Assembly: GCF_028293085.1 (NCBI RefSeq)
Contig: NZ_JAQGLC010000100.1
Location: 1-34,031 of the forward strand
Reading direction: 5' to 3'
DNA: 34,031 bases
Source: Sphingomonas bacterium
GTDB taxonomy: Bacteria; Pseudomonadota; Alphaproteobacteria; Sphingomonadales; Sphingomonadaceae
Shown here one piece after another: positions 7,761 to 16,063 of this stretch (within the stretch, counting starts at the first letter, position 1; every line of letters starts with the position of its first letter). Position numbers and translations under genes: made by a program. Below the pieces are notes generated by a model, which saw only the letters and a program-made list of their open reading frames with translations, made no database searches and was not told where the DNA came from.

Positions 7761-8852
7761 CTACCCCTTGGTCCACCCGAACGCCTTGCGGCTGTCGTGC
7801 ACGATCGCCGCGAACTTTTCGCGCGGCCCGGCCTGGGGAACGGGGAGCAGCTTTTCGCCCCAGATCGAGGTGACTCCGAGCGCGACGCCGGTCGCCATGC
7901 CGAGGCCGGGTACGGGAAAGTCGAGCAGGGGCGCGGCGACGGTCGCCAGCTGCAACGCGCGCTGCCATCGCTTGTTCTTCACGGCCTTGCCGGTGACCTT
8001 GTTGAGGATCGCGAGACAGCGATCCATTTCGGCACGCGCCTGGCCGGCACTGGCGCCGTTGGCGATCAGCTTGTGCCGACATTCGTGGAATTCCCGGCGG
8101 CTCTGCCTGAATTCGTCATGCCCGCTGATGCCGATCGCAAGGTCGAGCAGCTTTTCGTTACTCGCCTGGCTGTCCTCGGGGACGATGAAATCCCAACCGA
8201 ACAGGAGCGCGTCGGGCGCGGCCGCGGTCGCTTCCTGGGGGGCGTGGTGCCCGAGTTCCGCCGAGAAAATTGGATAGGATGCATAGCCGGCAACCGCCTC
8301 GATCGTTCCCGCCGGATCGAGGTCGAGCTTCCTGACCCGCGCGACCAGCTTCTCGTCGGCGCTGCTCTCGACCCAATCATAGGGCGCGTTCCGAATCTGG
8401 CTCACCAGGACCGTGCGCGTCAATTGCTTCGCCGGCGTATCACGATACCGCCTGATGCTGTTGAAATCGAACGTACTTCCCTCGGCCATCCCCATCCGCT
8501 TGTCCGCGCGGGCCGCGGGCGACAGCTTGGCGAATTCCCCCTTCCATGCAGTCCTGAGGCTCGCGTCCCATGTCACGGGGATGGCTCGGTCGCCCAGCCG
8601 GTCGATCACGGTCTTCAGCTGATCGGGCCGCCAGCCCGCGTCCTGCCATTCCTGATATTGCTGCTGATCGTCGGGATGGGGCTCCGGTATCACCAGCCGG
8701 TCGAACAACAGGACTTCGGCGACATAGGCCCGCGCGCGCAGGTGATCGTCGACCGCAAAGGTTCCCCAGAGCTCGTCCGCCATAACAGCCCCCGACTCGT
8801 GATGGAGCTCATGCATCCAGGCCAGTTTCCGCGCCTGGCAGCTGAATGGCAA
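7761..8852 (-). CDS. Conserved-looking protein of unknown function
   Basis: I do not recognise a named family. The longest frame starts at TTG 8852 with GGGAGG six bases upstream (363 residues). ATG codons at 8816 (MHELHHESG) and 8783 (MADELWGTF) are alternatives; the last has a G-rich stretch at a suitable distance. The N-terminal part (ADELWGTFAVDDHLRARAY, then LLFDRLVIPEPHPDD) looks like a folded acidic domain rather than a shadow frame. The centre is charged and mostly helical. Near the end, LQLATVAAPLLDF followed by GLGMATGVALGVTSIWG could be a membrane-associated hairpin. It is convergent with the L,D-transpeptidase gene and has its own transcription unit. Confidence 0.6.
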   Translation of the reverse strand: MPFSCQARKLAWMHELHHESGAVMADELWGTFAVDDHLRARAYVAEVLLFDRLVIPEPHPDDQQQYQEWQDAGWRPDQLKTVIDRLGDRAIPVTWDASLRTAWKGEFAKLSPAARADKRMGMAEGSTFDFNSIRRYRDTPAKQLTRTVLVSQIRNAPYDWVESSADEKLVARVRKLDLDPAGTIEAVAGYASYPIFSAELGHHAPQEATAAAPDALLFGWDFIVPEDSQASNEKLLDLAIGISGHDEFRQSRREFHECRHKLIANGASAGQARAEMDRCLAILNKVTGKAVKNKRWQRALQLATVAAPLLDFPVPGLGMATGVALGVTSIWGEKLLPVPQAGPREKFAAIVHDSRKAFGWTKG

Positions 8853-8939
8853 TATCGGCCTCCCGGCGCCTCATCCCGGAAAAGGCGAGGACCGAACCGT
8901 CAACCGGTCAGAAGGCGGGCCGGGTGCCGACCATGCGCG

Positions 8940-9308
8940 TCACCGATCTTGCAGCCTCGCCAGCGCGATCCCGGCGAGATTTTGCGAACGCTTGATGTGC
9001 CGGACCCGCGGCGGCCCGGCAGCACCGGCGAGCGCGCGAAAAGCCTCCAGATGCCGCACGCCAACCCCGCGACATTTCACCGTCCCGTTCGCCTGCCCGA
9101 TCACGGCGGCAGCATCGCCCACCAGCACGAAGTCCGCCTCCCCCAGCGATTGCGCCATCCGCAGCGCATGGATCAAGGCCAGCCACTCCGCATCCATGCT
9201 CGTCCCACGCCCCAGGTCGCGCAGCACATGCGCCTGCCCGCGCACCACCACCGCAATCTCCATCGCGCCCGGATTGGGACGGCACCCACCGTCAAAGAAG
9301 ATCTTCAC
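8940..9308 (-). CDS. RNase H-like domain protein
   Basis: This 122-residue protein starts at GTG 9308, whose bases overlap the stop of the phosphatase gene (GTGA), so translation is coupled. The first strand VKIFFDGGCRPNPG carries the first catalytic Asp (residue 6). The conserved Glu is in M-D-A-E-W-L-A-L and the third carboxylate in V-L-V-G-D-A-A. The final motif, which in RNase HI-like proteins usually reads N-x-x-A-D-x-L-A, is N-L-A-G-I-A-L-A here, so the fourth Asp is missing. It belongs to the short 'reverse transcriptase-like' RNase H family and may cut RNA of RNA:DNA hybrids weakly or only bind them. Confidence 0.8.
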   Translation of the reverse strand: MKIFFDGGCRPNPGAMEIAVVVRGQAHVLRDLGRGTSMDAEWLALIHALRMAQSLGEADFVLVGDAAAVIGQANGTVKCRGVGVRHLEAFRALAGAAGPPRVRHIKRSQNLAGIALARLQDR

Positions 9309-9766
9309 CCCAGGCCCGCGACGATCGCGCGCGCCGCGGCGCTCACCTCCGCCCAAGTCAGCTCGAACCCGTCCTCATCGCCATAATAGGGATCGCGCAC
9401 CCCCTGCCCCTCGCGCCCGGGCACCAGGTCAAGCAACAAACCGACCTCCGCCGTCGCATCGGCCGGCGCCATTTTCCGCAGATTGGCGAGATTGTCGCGG
9501 TCGAGCGCATAGATCCGGTCGAAGCGCCGGAAATCCTCGGGGCCCACCTGCCGCCCGCGATAGCCGGATATGTCATGGCCGTGGCGCAGTGCCGTCGCCT
9601 GCGCGCGCCGGTCGGGCTGGTTCCCGACATGCCAGTCGCCGGTCCCCGCCGAATCCACCGTCACCGCGAGCCCGGCCCGCGCCGCCTCGGCCCGCAACGC
9701 CGCCTCGGCAAGCGGAGACCGGCAGATATTGCCGAGACAGACGAACAGGATCGAGGGAGCAGGCAT
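9305..9766 (-). CDS. Low molecular weight protein-tyrosine phosphatase
   Basis: A 153-residue cytosolic phosphatase. The P-loop C-x5-R-S is right at the N-terminus: V-C-L-G-N-I-C-R-S, with nucleophile Cys10 and Arg16. The general acid Asp lies in the DPYYGDEDGFE stretch near the end, as in the eukaryote-like LMW-PTP group. ATG 9766 is chosen because the P-loop normally begins about ten residues in; the frame stays open for over a hundred codons upstream, but that part has no family similarity. No good Shine-Dalgarno is seen. It is the first gene of a two-gene unit with the RNase H-like protein. Substrate is unknown. Confidence 0.9.
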   Translation of the reverse strand: MPAPSILFVCLGNICRSPLAEAALRAEAARAGLAVTVDSAGTGDWHVGNQPDRRAQATALRHGHDISGYRGRQVGPEDFRRFDRIYALDRDNLANLRKMAPADATAEVGLLLDLVPGREGQGVRDPYYGDEDGFELTWAEVSAAARAIVAGLG

Positions 9767-10177
9767 CGCCGCGAGATAGGGCAGCCCGGGCGCAATGTCA
9801 TTTCCACCGATCGGGAAGGCTCGCTGATTCAACCTTTCCCTTTTCCCTGCTGAAATCTCCCCGGATTCCATCCACGAGCCCGATCCGGAGCCGCGCGCCA
9901 TGAACAGATTCACAGCCTCAAGTAACGCCCCATGAAAATCCGATACCCCTCGCAAAAATATTCGAAAACTCGTGGCGAACAGGGCCAGTCCCGTATCGCG
10001 ACGGATGCCGGGTTTCCCACCTATTGGAGCCACCCGCACATGCCGTCGCTCAATAAAACCCGTACAGGCGCCAGGAAACGCCCGAATCCGCCTCCTTCGC
10101 AAGTGGGTCGCATAAATCGGCGAATAGTTGGCGGAATCGCGCAGGTCGCCATTCTCTCCAACGCGAGTTCGTCGCGA
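9767..10177. other. Intergenic region between the phosphatase and folB
   Basis: This 411-base stretch holds no gene I can support. The minus frame stays open upstream of the phosphatase start to 10102, but its predicted product is arginine-rich, without domain features. AT-rich patches near 9935-9975 may contain a promoter for the phosphatase gene, but I cannot place convincing -35 and -10 boxes. No clear terminator follows folB. Confidence 0.4.
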
Positions 10178-10555
10178 TTACTGTGCGGCCAGGCCCCTGC
10201 CCCGCATGATTTCGCACCCGACCGCCGCATCCGGATAGATATCGGGCTTCATCGATCGCACCGTCACCCGCGCGACGCGCGCATCGGCAAGGCACAAGGC
10301 CGCGATCGCCTCGCACAATGTCTCCTGCAGATGGAAATGCCGCCCGGACGCCAGCGCCCGGATGCCCTCGCGCAGGAAGTCGTAATCGAGCACCTCCTCG
10401 ATCCGGTCGTCGGACGGCGGCGCGGCATAGTCGACCTCCATCCGCACGCCGACGATCACGCGCTGCGGCCCGGCCAGCTCCTCGGCATGAATGCCCAGGC
10501 CCATGACCAGCTCTAACCCTTCCAGGATCGTCGTGAAGCGCACGCCCTCAGCCAC
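10178..10555 (-). CDS. folB: Dihydroneopterin aldolase
   Basis: This 125-residue enzyme converts dihydroneopterin to 6-hydroxymethyl-dihydropterin and glycolaldehyde in folate synthesis. Diagnostic features are G-L-G-I-H-A-E-E near residue 20 (substrate-binding Glu), the F-H-L-Q-E-T-L-C-E-A-I-A helix at 74-85 and the catalytic Lys in S-M-K-P-D-I-Y-P-D-A-A-V-G. The start overlaps the end of the preceding reductase gene by eight bases, so it is the third gene of a folE / reductase / folB operon. The epimerase FolX is a paralogue of similar size, so a dual aldolase/epimerase activity cannot be excluded. Confidence 0.9.
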   Translation of the reverse strand: MAEGVRFTTILEGLELVMGLGIHAEELAGPQRVIVGVRMEVDYAAPPSDDRIEEVLDYDFLREGIRALASGRHFHLQETLCEAIAALCLADARVARVTVRSMKPDIYPDAAVGCEIMRGRGLAAQ

Positions 10556-11324
10556 GCGCCTGCCCGCTCGCCTTGCGCGTCTCGAACATCACGTCGCTGT
10601 CGCGCGGCAGGAAATGCTGGCCATTGTCCACGAACACGTTCTGCCCGCGGATGCCCCGCGCCGTCAGCAGGAAATCGACCGCCTCGGCGATTCTCGCCAC
10701 CTCGACCGGCCGGCGCAGCAGATTCTCGCTCGCGACGGCGCGGAACTCCGCCTCGCTCTGGTCGAGACTCGGCAGCGAGAGCCCGGGCGACACGGCATTC
10801 ACGCGGATGCGCGGCCCGAGCGCCTGGGCGAGCATCGCCGTCGCCCCGCCCAGCGCCACCTTGCCGCAGCTGTACGAGAAGAAGTCCGGGTTCAGATTGG
10901 CCACCTTCTGGTCGAGGATGTTGACCACCGCCCCCGCCGCCAGGTCGTCCTGTGCGGCGAGCGCCGAGGCGAGCAGCACGCCGGCATCGAGATTGACCGC
11001 CAGATGCTCGCGCAGCGTCGCCGGGTCGGCGAGCGGCGGCCGGTCATAAGCGAACAGCGAGGCATTGTTGACCAGGGCGACCAGCGGGCATCCGAACGCG
11101 GCCCGCGCTTCCTCGACCAGCTGCGCCGCGGTCTCCGCCAGCGCGAGATCGCCCGTCAGCACGCAGGCGCCGGGCAGCTCGGCCGCCAGCGCCTCGGCAT
11201 CCTCGGGCGAATGATGGTGGTGCACCGCGACCCGCCAGCCACGTTCGCCGAGATGCCGCGCGATCGCCGCGCCGATCCGCCGCGCCGCGCCCGTCACCAG
11301 CACCGTCCGTACCGGGTCGCTCAC
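10548..11324 (-). CDS. FolM-like short-chain dehydrogenase (putative dihydropteridine/dihydromonapterin reductase)
   Basis: This 258-residue SDR has the cofactor motif T-G-A-A-R-R-I-G at 11-18. The Arg in place of the usual Gly before I-G is the TGxxxRxG pattern of pteridine reductases and FolM, which bind NADPH. The N-N-A strand (VALVNNAS) and the active-site Y-S-C-G-K are present, with the preceding D-Q-K-V-A-N-L-N-P-D-F-F typical of the folate-linked subgroup. It sits between folE and folB, three bases after the folE stop and overlapping folB, which supports a role in reducing dihydropterins to tetrahydro forms. Substrate (dihydromonapterin, dihydrobiopterin or dihydrofolate) is inferred, not shown. 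Confidence 0.8.
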   Translation of the reverse strand: MSDPVRTVLVTGAARRIGAAIARHLGERGWRVAVHHHHSPEDAEALAAELPGACVLTGDLALAETAAQLVEEARAAFGCPLVALVNNASLFAYDRPPLADPATLREHLAVNLDAGVLLASALAAQDDLAAGAVVNILDQKVANLNPDFFSYSCGKVALGGATAMLAQALGPRIRVNAVSPGLSLPSLDQSEAEFRAVASENLLRRPVEVARIAEAVDFLLTARGIRGQNVFVDNGQHFLPRDSDVMFETRKASGQARG

Positions 11325-11327
11325 GCC

Positions 11328-11954
11328 TCAATAGCCCATCAGCGCGAGCACTTCCTTGCGGCTGCGGTCGTCGTCGCGGAACACGCCCATCATCCGGCTC
11401 GTCACCATCGCGACGCCCGGGGTGCGCACGCCGCGCGCGGTCATGCAGGCATGGCTCGCCTCGATCACCACCGCCACGCCGACCGGCTTGAGGTTGGTCC
11501 AGATGCAATCGGCCACCTCGGCGGTCAGCCGCTCCTGCACCTGCAGCCGCCTGGCAAAGGCGTGGAGCACGCGCGCCAGCTTGGAGATGCCGACCACATA
11601 ATTGCCCGGCAGATAGGCGATGTGCGCCTTGCCGATGATCGGCGCCATGTGATGCTCGCAATGCGACTGGAACGGAATGTCCTTCAACAGGACGATCTCG
11701 TCATAGCCGCCGACTTCCTCGAAGACGCGCGACAGATGATGCGCCGGATCGTCGCCATACCCGGAACAATATTCCTTCCACGCACGCGCCACGCGCTGCG
11801 GCGTATCGAGCAATCCTTCACGCGTCGGATCGTCGCCGGACCATCTGATCAGCGTCCTTACTGCCTCGGCGACGTCTTCGGGGACCGAAATCTTGGGCAT
11901 TTCAGCGACGAGATCGCCATTTTCTGGCCCGCCGGGCTTGTGTTCCATACTCAT
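11328..11954 (-). CDS. folE: GTP cyclohydrolase I
   Basis: This 208-residue enzyme makes 7,8-dihydroneopterin triphosphate from GTP, the entry to folate and other pterins. Zinc ligands are visible as Cys99 and His102 in [11 protein letters not shown] and Cys170 in A-S-H-A-C-M-T. The characteristic [18 protein letters not shown] and [15 protein letters not shown] stretches confirm the type IA family. Two in-frame ATGs (11954 and 11948) are possible starts; GAGAA lies just upstream. It leads an operon with the FolM-like reductase and folB. The promoter must lie in 11955-12080, but I cannot assign it. Confidence 0.95.
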   Translation of the reverse strand: MSMEHKPGGPENGDLVAEMPKISVPEDVAEAVRTLIRWSGDDPTREGLLDTPQRVARAWKEYCSGYGDDPAHHLSRVFEEVGGYDEIVLLKDIPFQSHCEHHMAPIIGKAHIAYLPGNYVVGISKLARVLHAFARRLQVQERLTAEVADCIWTNLKPVGVAVVIEASHACMTARGVRTPGVAMVTSRMMGVFRDDDRSRKEVLALMGY

Positions 11955-12079
11955 TTCTCAGGGCCTTATTCGAACATGACGTTACGGCAAGCGCAGTTTG
12001 ATCGGATTGAGTTCGATTCCGAAACTGTCTCATTTGGGCAACAACTGCGCAACCCCACGGTTTTCCTTCGATTGTGCCA

Positions 12080-12109
12080 TTGACGGGTGATTCGTGGAGA
12101 CGCTAAATT
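12080..12109 (+). promoter_or_regulatory. Candidate promoter of the TonB-dependent receptor gene
   Basis: TTGACG (12080-12085) and TAAATT (12104-12109) are separated by 18 bases, upstream of the receptor start at 12181. The leader would also contain a hairpin: AGCCCAGTC (12132-12140) pairs with GACT (12149-12152) and GGGCT (12156-12160), leaving a three-base bulge, just before the AGAGGGG ribosome binding site. Moderate match only. Confidence 0.4.
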
Positions 12110-12180
12110 CGCATACCGTAATTACTAACCGAGCCCAGTCGGCAAAAAGACTGACGGGCTGGCCAAGAGGGGATGTCACC

Positions 12181-14697
12181 ATGAAGAAGTTCGAATTGCT
12201 CGCCGCATCGGCGATCGTGCTGCTCTACGCTACGCCGACGCTGGCACAGACAAACCCGGCCACCCCAGCCCCCGCCCAGGACCAGGCGGTTCCCGACGAC
12301 AGCGACGACATCATCGTCACCGCCGCCAAGCGCGAACAGACGCTGCAGGATGTGCCGATCTCGGTGGCGGTCACCGGCGCCGAGACGATCGAGAAGGCGC
12401 GCATCGTCGACCTGATCGATCTCCAGTCGGTGGTTCCCTCGCTCAAGGTCACCCAGTTCCAGAGCGCCGGCCAGACCAACTTCACCATCCGCGGCTTTGG
12501 CAACGGCAACGGCAATGACGGCATCGAAAGCTCGGTCGGCGTGTTCATCGACGGCGTCTACCGCTCACGCTCCGCCTCGGCCCTCGACGATCTTCCCGAG
12601 ATCGAGCGCATCGAAGTGCTGCGCGGGCCCCAGTCGACCCTGCTCGGCAAGAACGTGTCGGCGGGTGCGATCAGCATCGTCACCAAGCGCCCGTCCTTCG
12701 ATTGGGGCGGCAAGGCGGAGACCAGCATCGGCAATTACGGCCTGATCAACCCCAAGGCGACGATCACCGGCCCGATCAGCGACACGCTCGCTTTCCGCCT
12801 GTCGGGCAGCGTCAATCAGCGCGATGGCTATTTCAAGAACATCACGAGCAAGCGCGACGTCAACGAGCGCAACCGCTGGTCCGTCCGTGCGGACCTTCTG
12901 TTTGAGCCGTCCGCCGATTTCTCGGTCCGGATCATCGGCGACTATAACAAGATCAACGAAGTGTGCTGCGGCGCCGAGACGATCTTCAACGGCCCGGCGA
13001 CGCTCGCAATCGGGCAGCTCGGCTTCCAGATCAACGATACCACCAAAACCTTCGATCGCAATCTCGTCTACAACACCGATCCGCACAACCGCCTCGTCGG
13101 CAAGGGCCTGTCGGGCCAGATTGATTGGAATCTCGGCGGCTTCGCCAAGCTGACCTCGATCACCGCCTATCGCGAGCAGACCAACCAGACGACGCTTGAC
13201 GTGGATTTCACCGGCGCCGACATCTCCAACCTGACCAGCGCGAACGACATCAAGACCTTCACCCAGGAACTCCGCCTCGCCTCGACTGGCGACGGGCCGT
13301 TCAGCTGGCTGATCGGCGGCTTCTATCAGGACGAGAAGCTCGATACCGGTCGAGATATCCGGTACGGCAAGAACACCCGGGCCTATGTCGATGCACTCTC
13401 GGGGGGCAACATCCTCAAGCTCGAGACGCTCCAGTCGCTCGTCAATCCGGCGATCCGGCCCGGCCTCACCTATTTCCAGCCTGGTCAGGGCATCTCCGAC
13501 TTCTACAAGATGAAGCAGACGTCCTACTCGCTGTTCGGGCAGGCCGATTACAAGATCACCGACCGACTCACGATCACGGGCGGCCTCGCTTACCTGAACG
13601 ATCGCAAGGCGGCGCAGTCCTTCGTCGTGCTGCAGGATCCCTTCTCGTCGCTCAACCTGCAGAACGTGCCTGAGCTCGGCTTCCTGCCGCTGTATCTCGT
13701 GGCTTGCCCTCCCGGCAACACCACCTGCGTGCCGGCCGCCGCACGTATCCCGACCAATCTGTTCGGCGCGCTGGGTGCGTTGCAGTTCTTCTACGGCAAC
13801 TCGCCGGTCCACGGGCCAGTCAACTTCCCGAACGCCAGCGAATCCGGCATCCTGAAGGGCGACAAGGTCACCTATACGGGCCGCGTCGCCTATGATCTCG
13901 ACTTCGTGAACGTCTATGCGAGCTATTCGACCGGCTGGAAGGCCGGGGCGTTCAACCTGTCCTCGGACAGCCGTCCGCCCACGAACGGCGTCGGCCGCTC
14001 GGCCGCTCCCGAAGAGGTCACCGTCTACGAGGCCGGCCTGAAGGCCAAGTTCCGTGGCGGCTTCTTCAACCTCGCGGTGTTCAAGCAGGAGATCAAGGGC
14101 TTCCAGTCGAACGCCTTTACCGGCCTCGGCTTCAACCTGGTCAATGCCGGCAAGGAATCGGTCCGCGGCTTCGAGGTCGATGCGGCCTACCGTCCGGCGC
14201 CGTGGTTCTCGCTGACCGGCGCCGTGACCTATCTCGATCCGAAATACGACTCCTTCACCGGTGCCGCCTGCGTAAACTATGATACCGTGCGCTGCCCGCT
14301 GAATCCGACCACCGGCCTCCGCCCCAACTTCCGCGACCTGTCCGGTCAGAAGCCGGCGGGCATCCCTGAGTGGAGCGGTTCGGCCTCGGCAACGCTCAGC
14401 CATGTTTTCGAGAATGGCTGGGGCGCGGCGCTGCGCGGCGAATATGATTATACCAGCAAGACTCAGCTGACCGAGACCACGCCGCCGAACCTCTCGACCT
14501 TCGGCCAGAACACGGTCAATGCCAGCTTCACGATCGAGGACACGAACGACCAGCTCGAGGTCATGGCCTGGGTGCGCAACCTGACCAACGACAATTATCT
14601 GCTCGCGACCTTCCCGACCGTGGCGCAGGACGGCAGCTATAGCGGCTATCCCAACCAGCCGCGGACCTATGGCGTGACCTTCCGCAAGAGCTTCTGA
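12181..14697 (+). CDS. TonB-dependent outer membrane receptor
   Basis: From ATG 12181 (AGAGGGG about eight bases upstream) the product is 838 residues. A signal peptide ends at T-L-A-Q (~23), followed by a TonB-box-like D-D-I-I-V-T-A (about 41-47). The plug domain carries KREQTLQDVPISVAVTG, FTIRGFG, V-G-V-F-I-D-G-V-Y-R and the strongly conserved IERIEVLRGPQSTLLGKN. The remainder is a large barrel ending in Y-G-V-T-F-R-K-S-F, with the aromatic terminus expected for outer membrane barrels. Sphingomonads carry many such receptors for siderophores, sugars or aromatic compounds; no neighbour indicates the ligand. The gene stands alone and ends in a strong terminator. Confidence 0.93.
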   Translation: MKKFELLAASAIVLLYATPTLAQTNPATPAPAQDQAVPDDSDDIIVTAAKREQTLQDVPISVAVTGAETIEKARIVDLIDLQSVVPSLKVTQFQSAGQTNFTIRGFGNGNGNDGIESSVGVFIDGVYRSRSASALDDLPEIERIEVLRGPQSTLLGKNVSAGAISIVTKRPSFDWGGKAETSIGNYGLINPKATITGPISDTLAFRLSGSVNQRDGYFKNITSKRDVNERNRWSVRADLLFEPSADFSVRIIGDYNKINEVCCGAETIFNGPATLAIGQLGFQINDTTKTFDRNLVYNTDPHNRLVGKGLSGQIDWNLGGFAKLTSITAYREQTNQTTLDVDFTGADISNLTSANDIKTFTQELRLASTGDGPFSWLIGGFYQDEKLDTGRDIRYGKNTRAYVDALSGGNILKLETLQSLVNPAIRPGLTYFQPGQGISDFYKMKQTSYSLFGQADYKITDRLTITGGLAYLNDRKAAQSFVVLQDPFSSLNLQNVPELGFLPLYLVACPPGNTTCVPAAARIPTNLFGALGALQFFYGNSPVHGPVNFPNASESGILKGDKVTYTGRVAYDLDFVNVYASYSTGWKAGAFNLSSDSRPPTNGVGRSAAPEEVTVYEAGLKAKFRGGFFNLAVFKQEIKGFQSNAFTGLGFNLVNAGKESVRGFEVDAAYRPAPWFSLTGAVTYLDPKYDSFTGAACVNYDTVRCPLNPTTGLRPNFRDLSGQKPAGIPEWSGSASATLSHVFENGWGAALRGEYDYTSKTQLTETTPPNLSTFGQNTVNASFTIEDTNDQLEVMAWVRNLTNDNYLLATFPTVAQDGSYSGYPNQPRTYGVTFRKSF

Positions 14698-14722
14698 CCT
14701 CCAACCGCTTGGTTGAAGGTCC

Positions 14723-14757
14723 AGCCCCCTCTCCCACCCGGGAGAGGGGGCTTTTTC
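14723..14757 (+). terminator. Rho-independent terminator of the receptor gene
   Basis: A perfect 13-bp stem (14723-14735 with 14740-14752) around a four-base loop is followed by a T run at 14752-14756. It lies 26 bases after the receptor stop codon and is the clearest intrinsic terminator in the window. Confidence 0.95.
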
Positions 14758-14934
14758 GTGCCGGACGCCCCGCAATGCGACCAACCGTGCCAAAAGCTGA
14801 TTCAAAGTCGCTCGGAAGGGGTCTTAAACCATCGTAACAGGTGACAATCTCCAAAAGGCGGCGCACAAGCGTCACACGCTGAAACAGGCGTGAAACCGAT
14901 GTCGACATGAACGACACATCAGGAAGGACAATTT

Positions 14935-15198
14935 ATGGCGACTGCACCAACCAAGACCGGCGGCATCCACGCGCCGGTGCAGCCCTCCCCCGAACTGGGC
15001 GCGATCGTCGGCAACGACAAGCTGCCGCGCAGCCAGGTGATCAGCAAGGTGTGGGACTACATCAAGGCGAACAATCTGCAGAACCCCGCGAACAAGCGCG
15101 AGATCCTCGCCGATGCGAAGCTCGAGAAGGTGTTCGGCCGCAAATCCTGCACCATGTTCGAAATGAACAAGTACATCGCACAGCACGTCAAGGCGTAA
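14935..15198 (+). CDS. SWIB/MDM2 domain small protein
   Basis: This 87-residue protein begins at ATG 14935 with an excellent AGGAAGG ribosome binding site. Most of it is a single SWIB domain: P-E-L-G-A-I-V-G, then LPRSQVISKVWDYIKANNL, Q-N-P-A-N-K-R-E-I and a C-terminal MFEMNKYIAQHV. SWIB domains are related to the MDM2 p53-binding fold. Free-standing bacterial versions are common in alphaproteobacteria and chlamydiae and are thought to bind DNA or chromatin-like partners, but their role is unproven. It is monocistronic, between the receptor terminator and a tRNA on the opposite strand. Confidence 0.9.
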   Translation: MATAPTKTGGIHAPVQPSPELGAIVGNDKLPRSQVISKVWDYIKANNLQNPANKREILADAKLEKVFGRKSCTMFEMNKYIAQHVKA

Positions 15199-15240
15199 GC
15201 GATATACCATTCCGGTGGGCACCACCCGCGCAAGCGGTGC

Positions 15241-15317
15241 TGGTGCCCCCGAGTGGACTCGAACCACCGGCCTGCGGTTTAGGAAACCGTCGCTCTATCC
15301 TGCTGAGCTACGGGGGC
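15241..15317 (-). tRNA. tRNA-Arg (anticodon CCU)
   Basis: Read on the minus strand, the acceptor arm GCCCCCG (15317-15311) pairs with CGGGGGC, followed by discriminator A and an encoded CCA (15243-15241). The D arm is GCTC/GAGC, the T arm contains G-T-T-C-G-A-G-T-C, and the anticodon loop is T-T-C-C-T-A-A, giving anticodon CCU, which reads AGG. The outermost anticodon-stem pair (27-43) is an A-C mismatch; otherwise the cloverleaf is complete at 77 bases. No variable-arm extension is present. Confidence 0.95.
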
Positions 15318-15327
15318 AACGCCGGAA

Positions 15328-15356
15328 TCCCTAGGTTTCTGCGGCTCACCGGTCAA
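15328..15356 (-). promoter_or_regulatory. Candidate promoter of tRNA-Arg
   Basis: On the minus strand TTGACC (15356-15351) and TAGGGA (15333-15328) are 17 bases apart, and the mature tRNA begins 10 bases after the -10 box. Good -35 and spacing, weak -10. Confidence 0.5.
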
Positions 15357-15613
15357 TCACCAACAAGCGAAGAGCGGTCCGCCAGGACAGACCCGGATTC
15401 AGCGGCGGGCGTGATGCCTTGATTCAACGTCGCAGCGAATGATGGCAGCGTGGGACAGATGGAGCTTTATGCAGGCCCCGCCCCGCTTTTTCTCGGTTTT
15501 TTGGTCCAGGACGATCGGCTCTGGCCGTTTTCCGGCTATCCCGCTGAACCAGGGCGCGGATCAAGCAGACGACCCGACGCCGGTGAATCACCACGGACGA
15601 CGCAGACACCAGC
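15357..15613. other. Intergenic region between the tRNA and the DUF1178 gene
   Basis: Both flanking genes are on the minus strand. The stretch has no supported gene. A short GCCG-loop-CGGC hairpin occurs near 15525-15540 but lacks a T run on the minus strand, so it is not a convincing terminator for the upstream operon. Confidence 0.4.
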
Positions 15614-16063
15614 TCAGTTGATCGCCTCGGGCGGCACCACCGGAAATGGCAGCGCCGCGATCGCCACCCCCTCCTCCGCCAAAGCCTTTGCCTCTCCCGC
15701 CGTCGCCTCGCCATGGATCGGCGCCGCATCGGCATCCCCGACATGCATTGCGCGAGCACGATCGGCAAAGGCCCGCCCCACCCACTCCGATTTCTCGAGC
15801 GCCTTGGTCTGCGCAGCGGCAAGCGCTCGCATCGCCGCCTTCATCGCGGCAGGAGTCGGTGCCTCGGCGGGTGGCGCGCTCTGGCTCTGCCGGTTGCCCT
15901 TGGCGGGGATGTTCGGCGCCATCGCCGCCTTGCCGATATCGGCATCGCCGCAAATCGGGCAGATCAGCAACCCCCGCGCACGCTGCTCTTCGAACGCGCC
16001 GCTCGATCCGAACCATGCCTCGAACACGTGATCGCTCGCACACCTCAGATCGAACACGATCAC
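15614..16063 (-). CDS. DUF1178 family protein
   Basis: This 149-residue protein begins M-I-V-F-D-L-R-C-A-S-D-H-V-F-E-A-W-F, the hallmark N-terminus of DUF1178. Cys8 and the C-P-I-C pair (35-38) form a probable zinc ribbon. The middle is Ala/Pro-rich and the C-terminal half has the AIHGEAT-like segment (A-P-I-H-G-E-A-T-A-G-E-A) and final P-F-P-V-V-P-P. The function is not known. Its ATG overlaps the stop of the amidase gene (ATGA at 16060-16063), making it the last gene of a grxC / amidase / DUF1178 operon, an order often kept in alphaproteobacteria. Confidence 0.9.
   Translation of the reverse strand: MIVFDLRCASDHVFEAWFGSSGAFEEQRARGLLICPICGDADIGKAAMAPNIPAKGNRQSQSAPPAEAPTPAAMKAAMRALAAAQTKALEKSEWVGRAFADRARAMHVGDADAAPIHGEATAGEAKALAEEGVAIAALPFPVVPPEAIN

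Noticed and set aside
12565..14805. A 746-codon minus-strand frame opposite the TonB-dependent receptor
   Set aside because: Low-complexity acidic/basic composition and no start context; the receptor gene is unambiguous.
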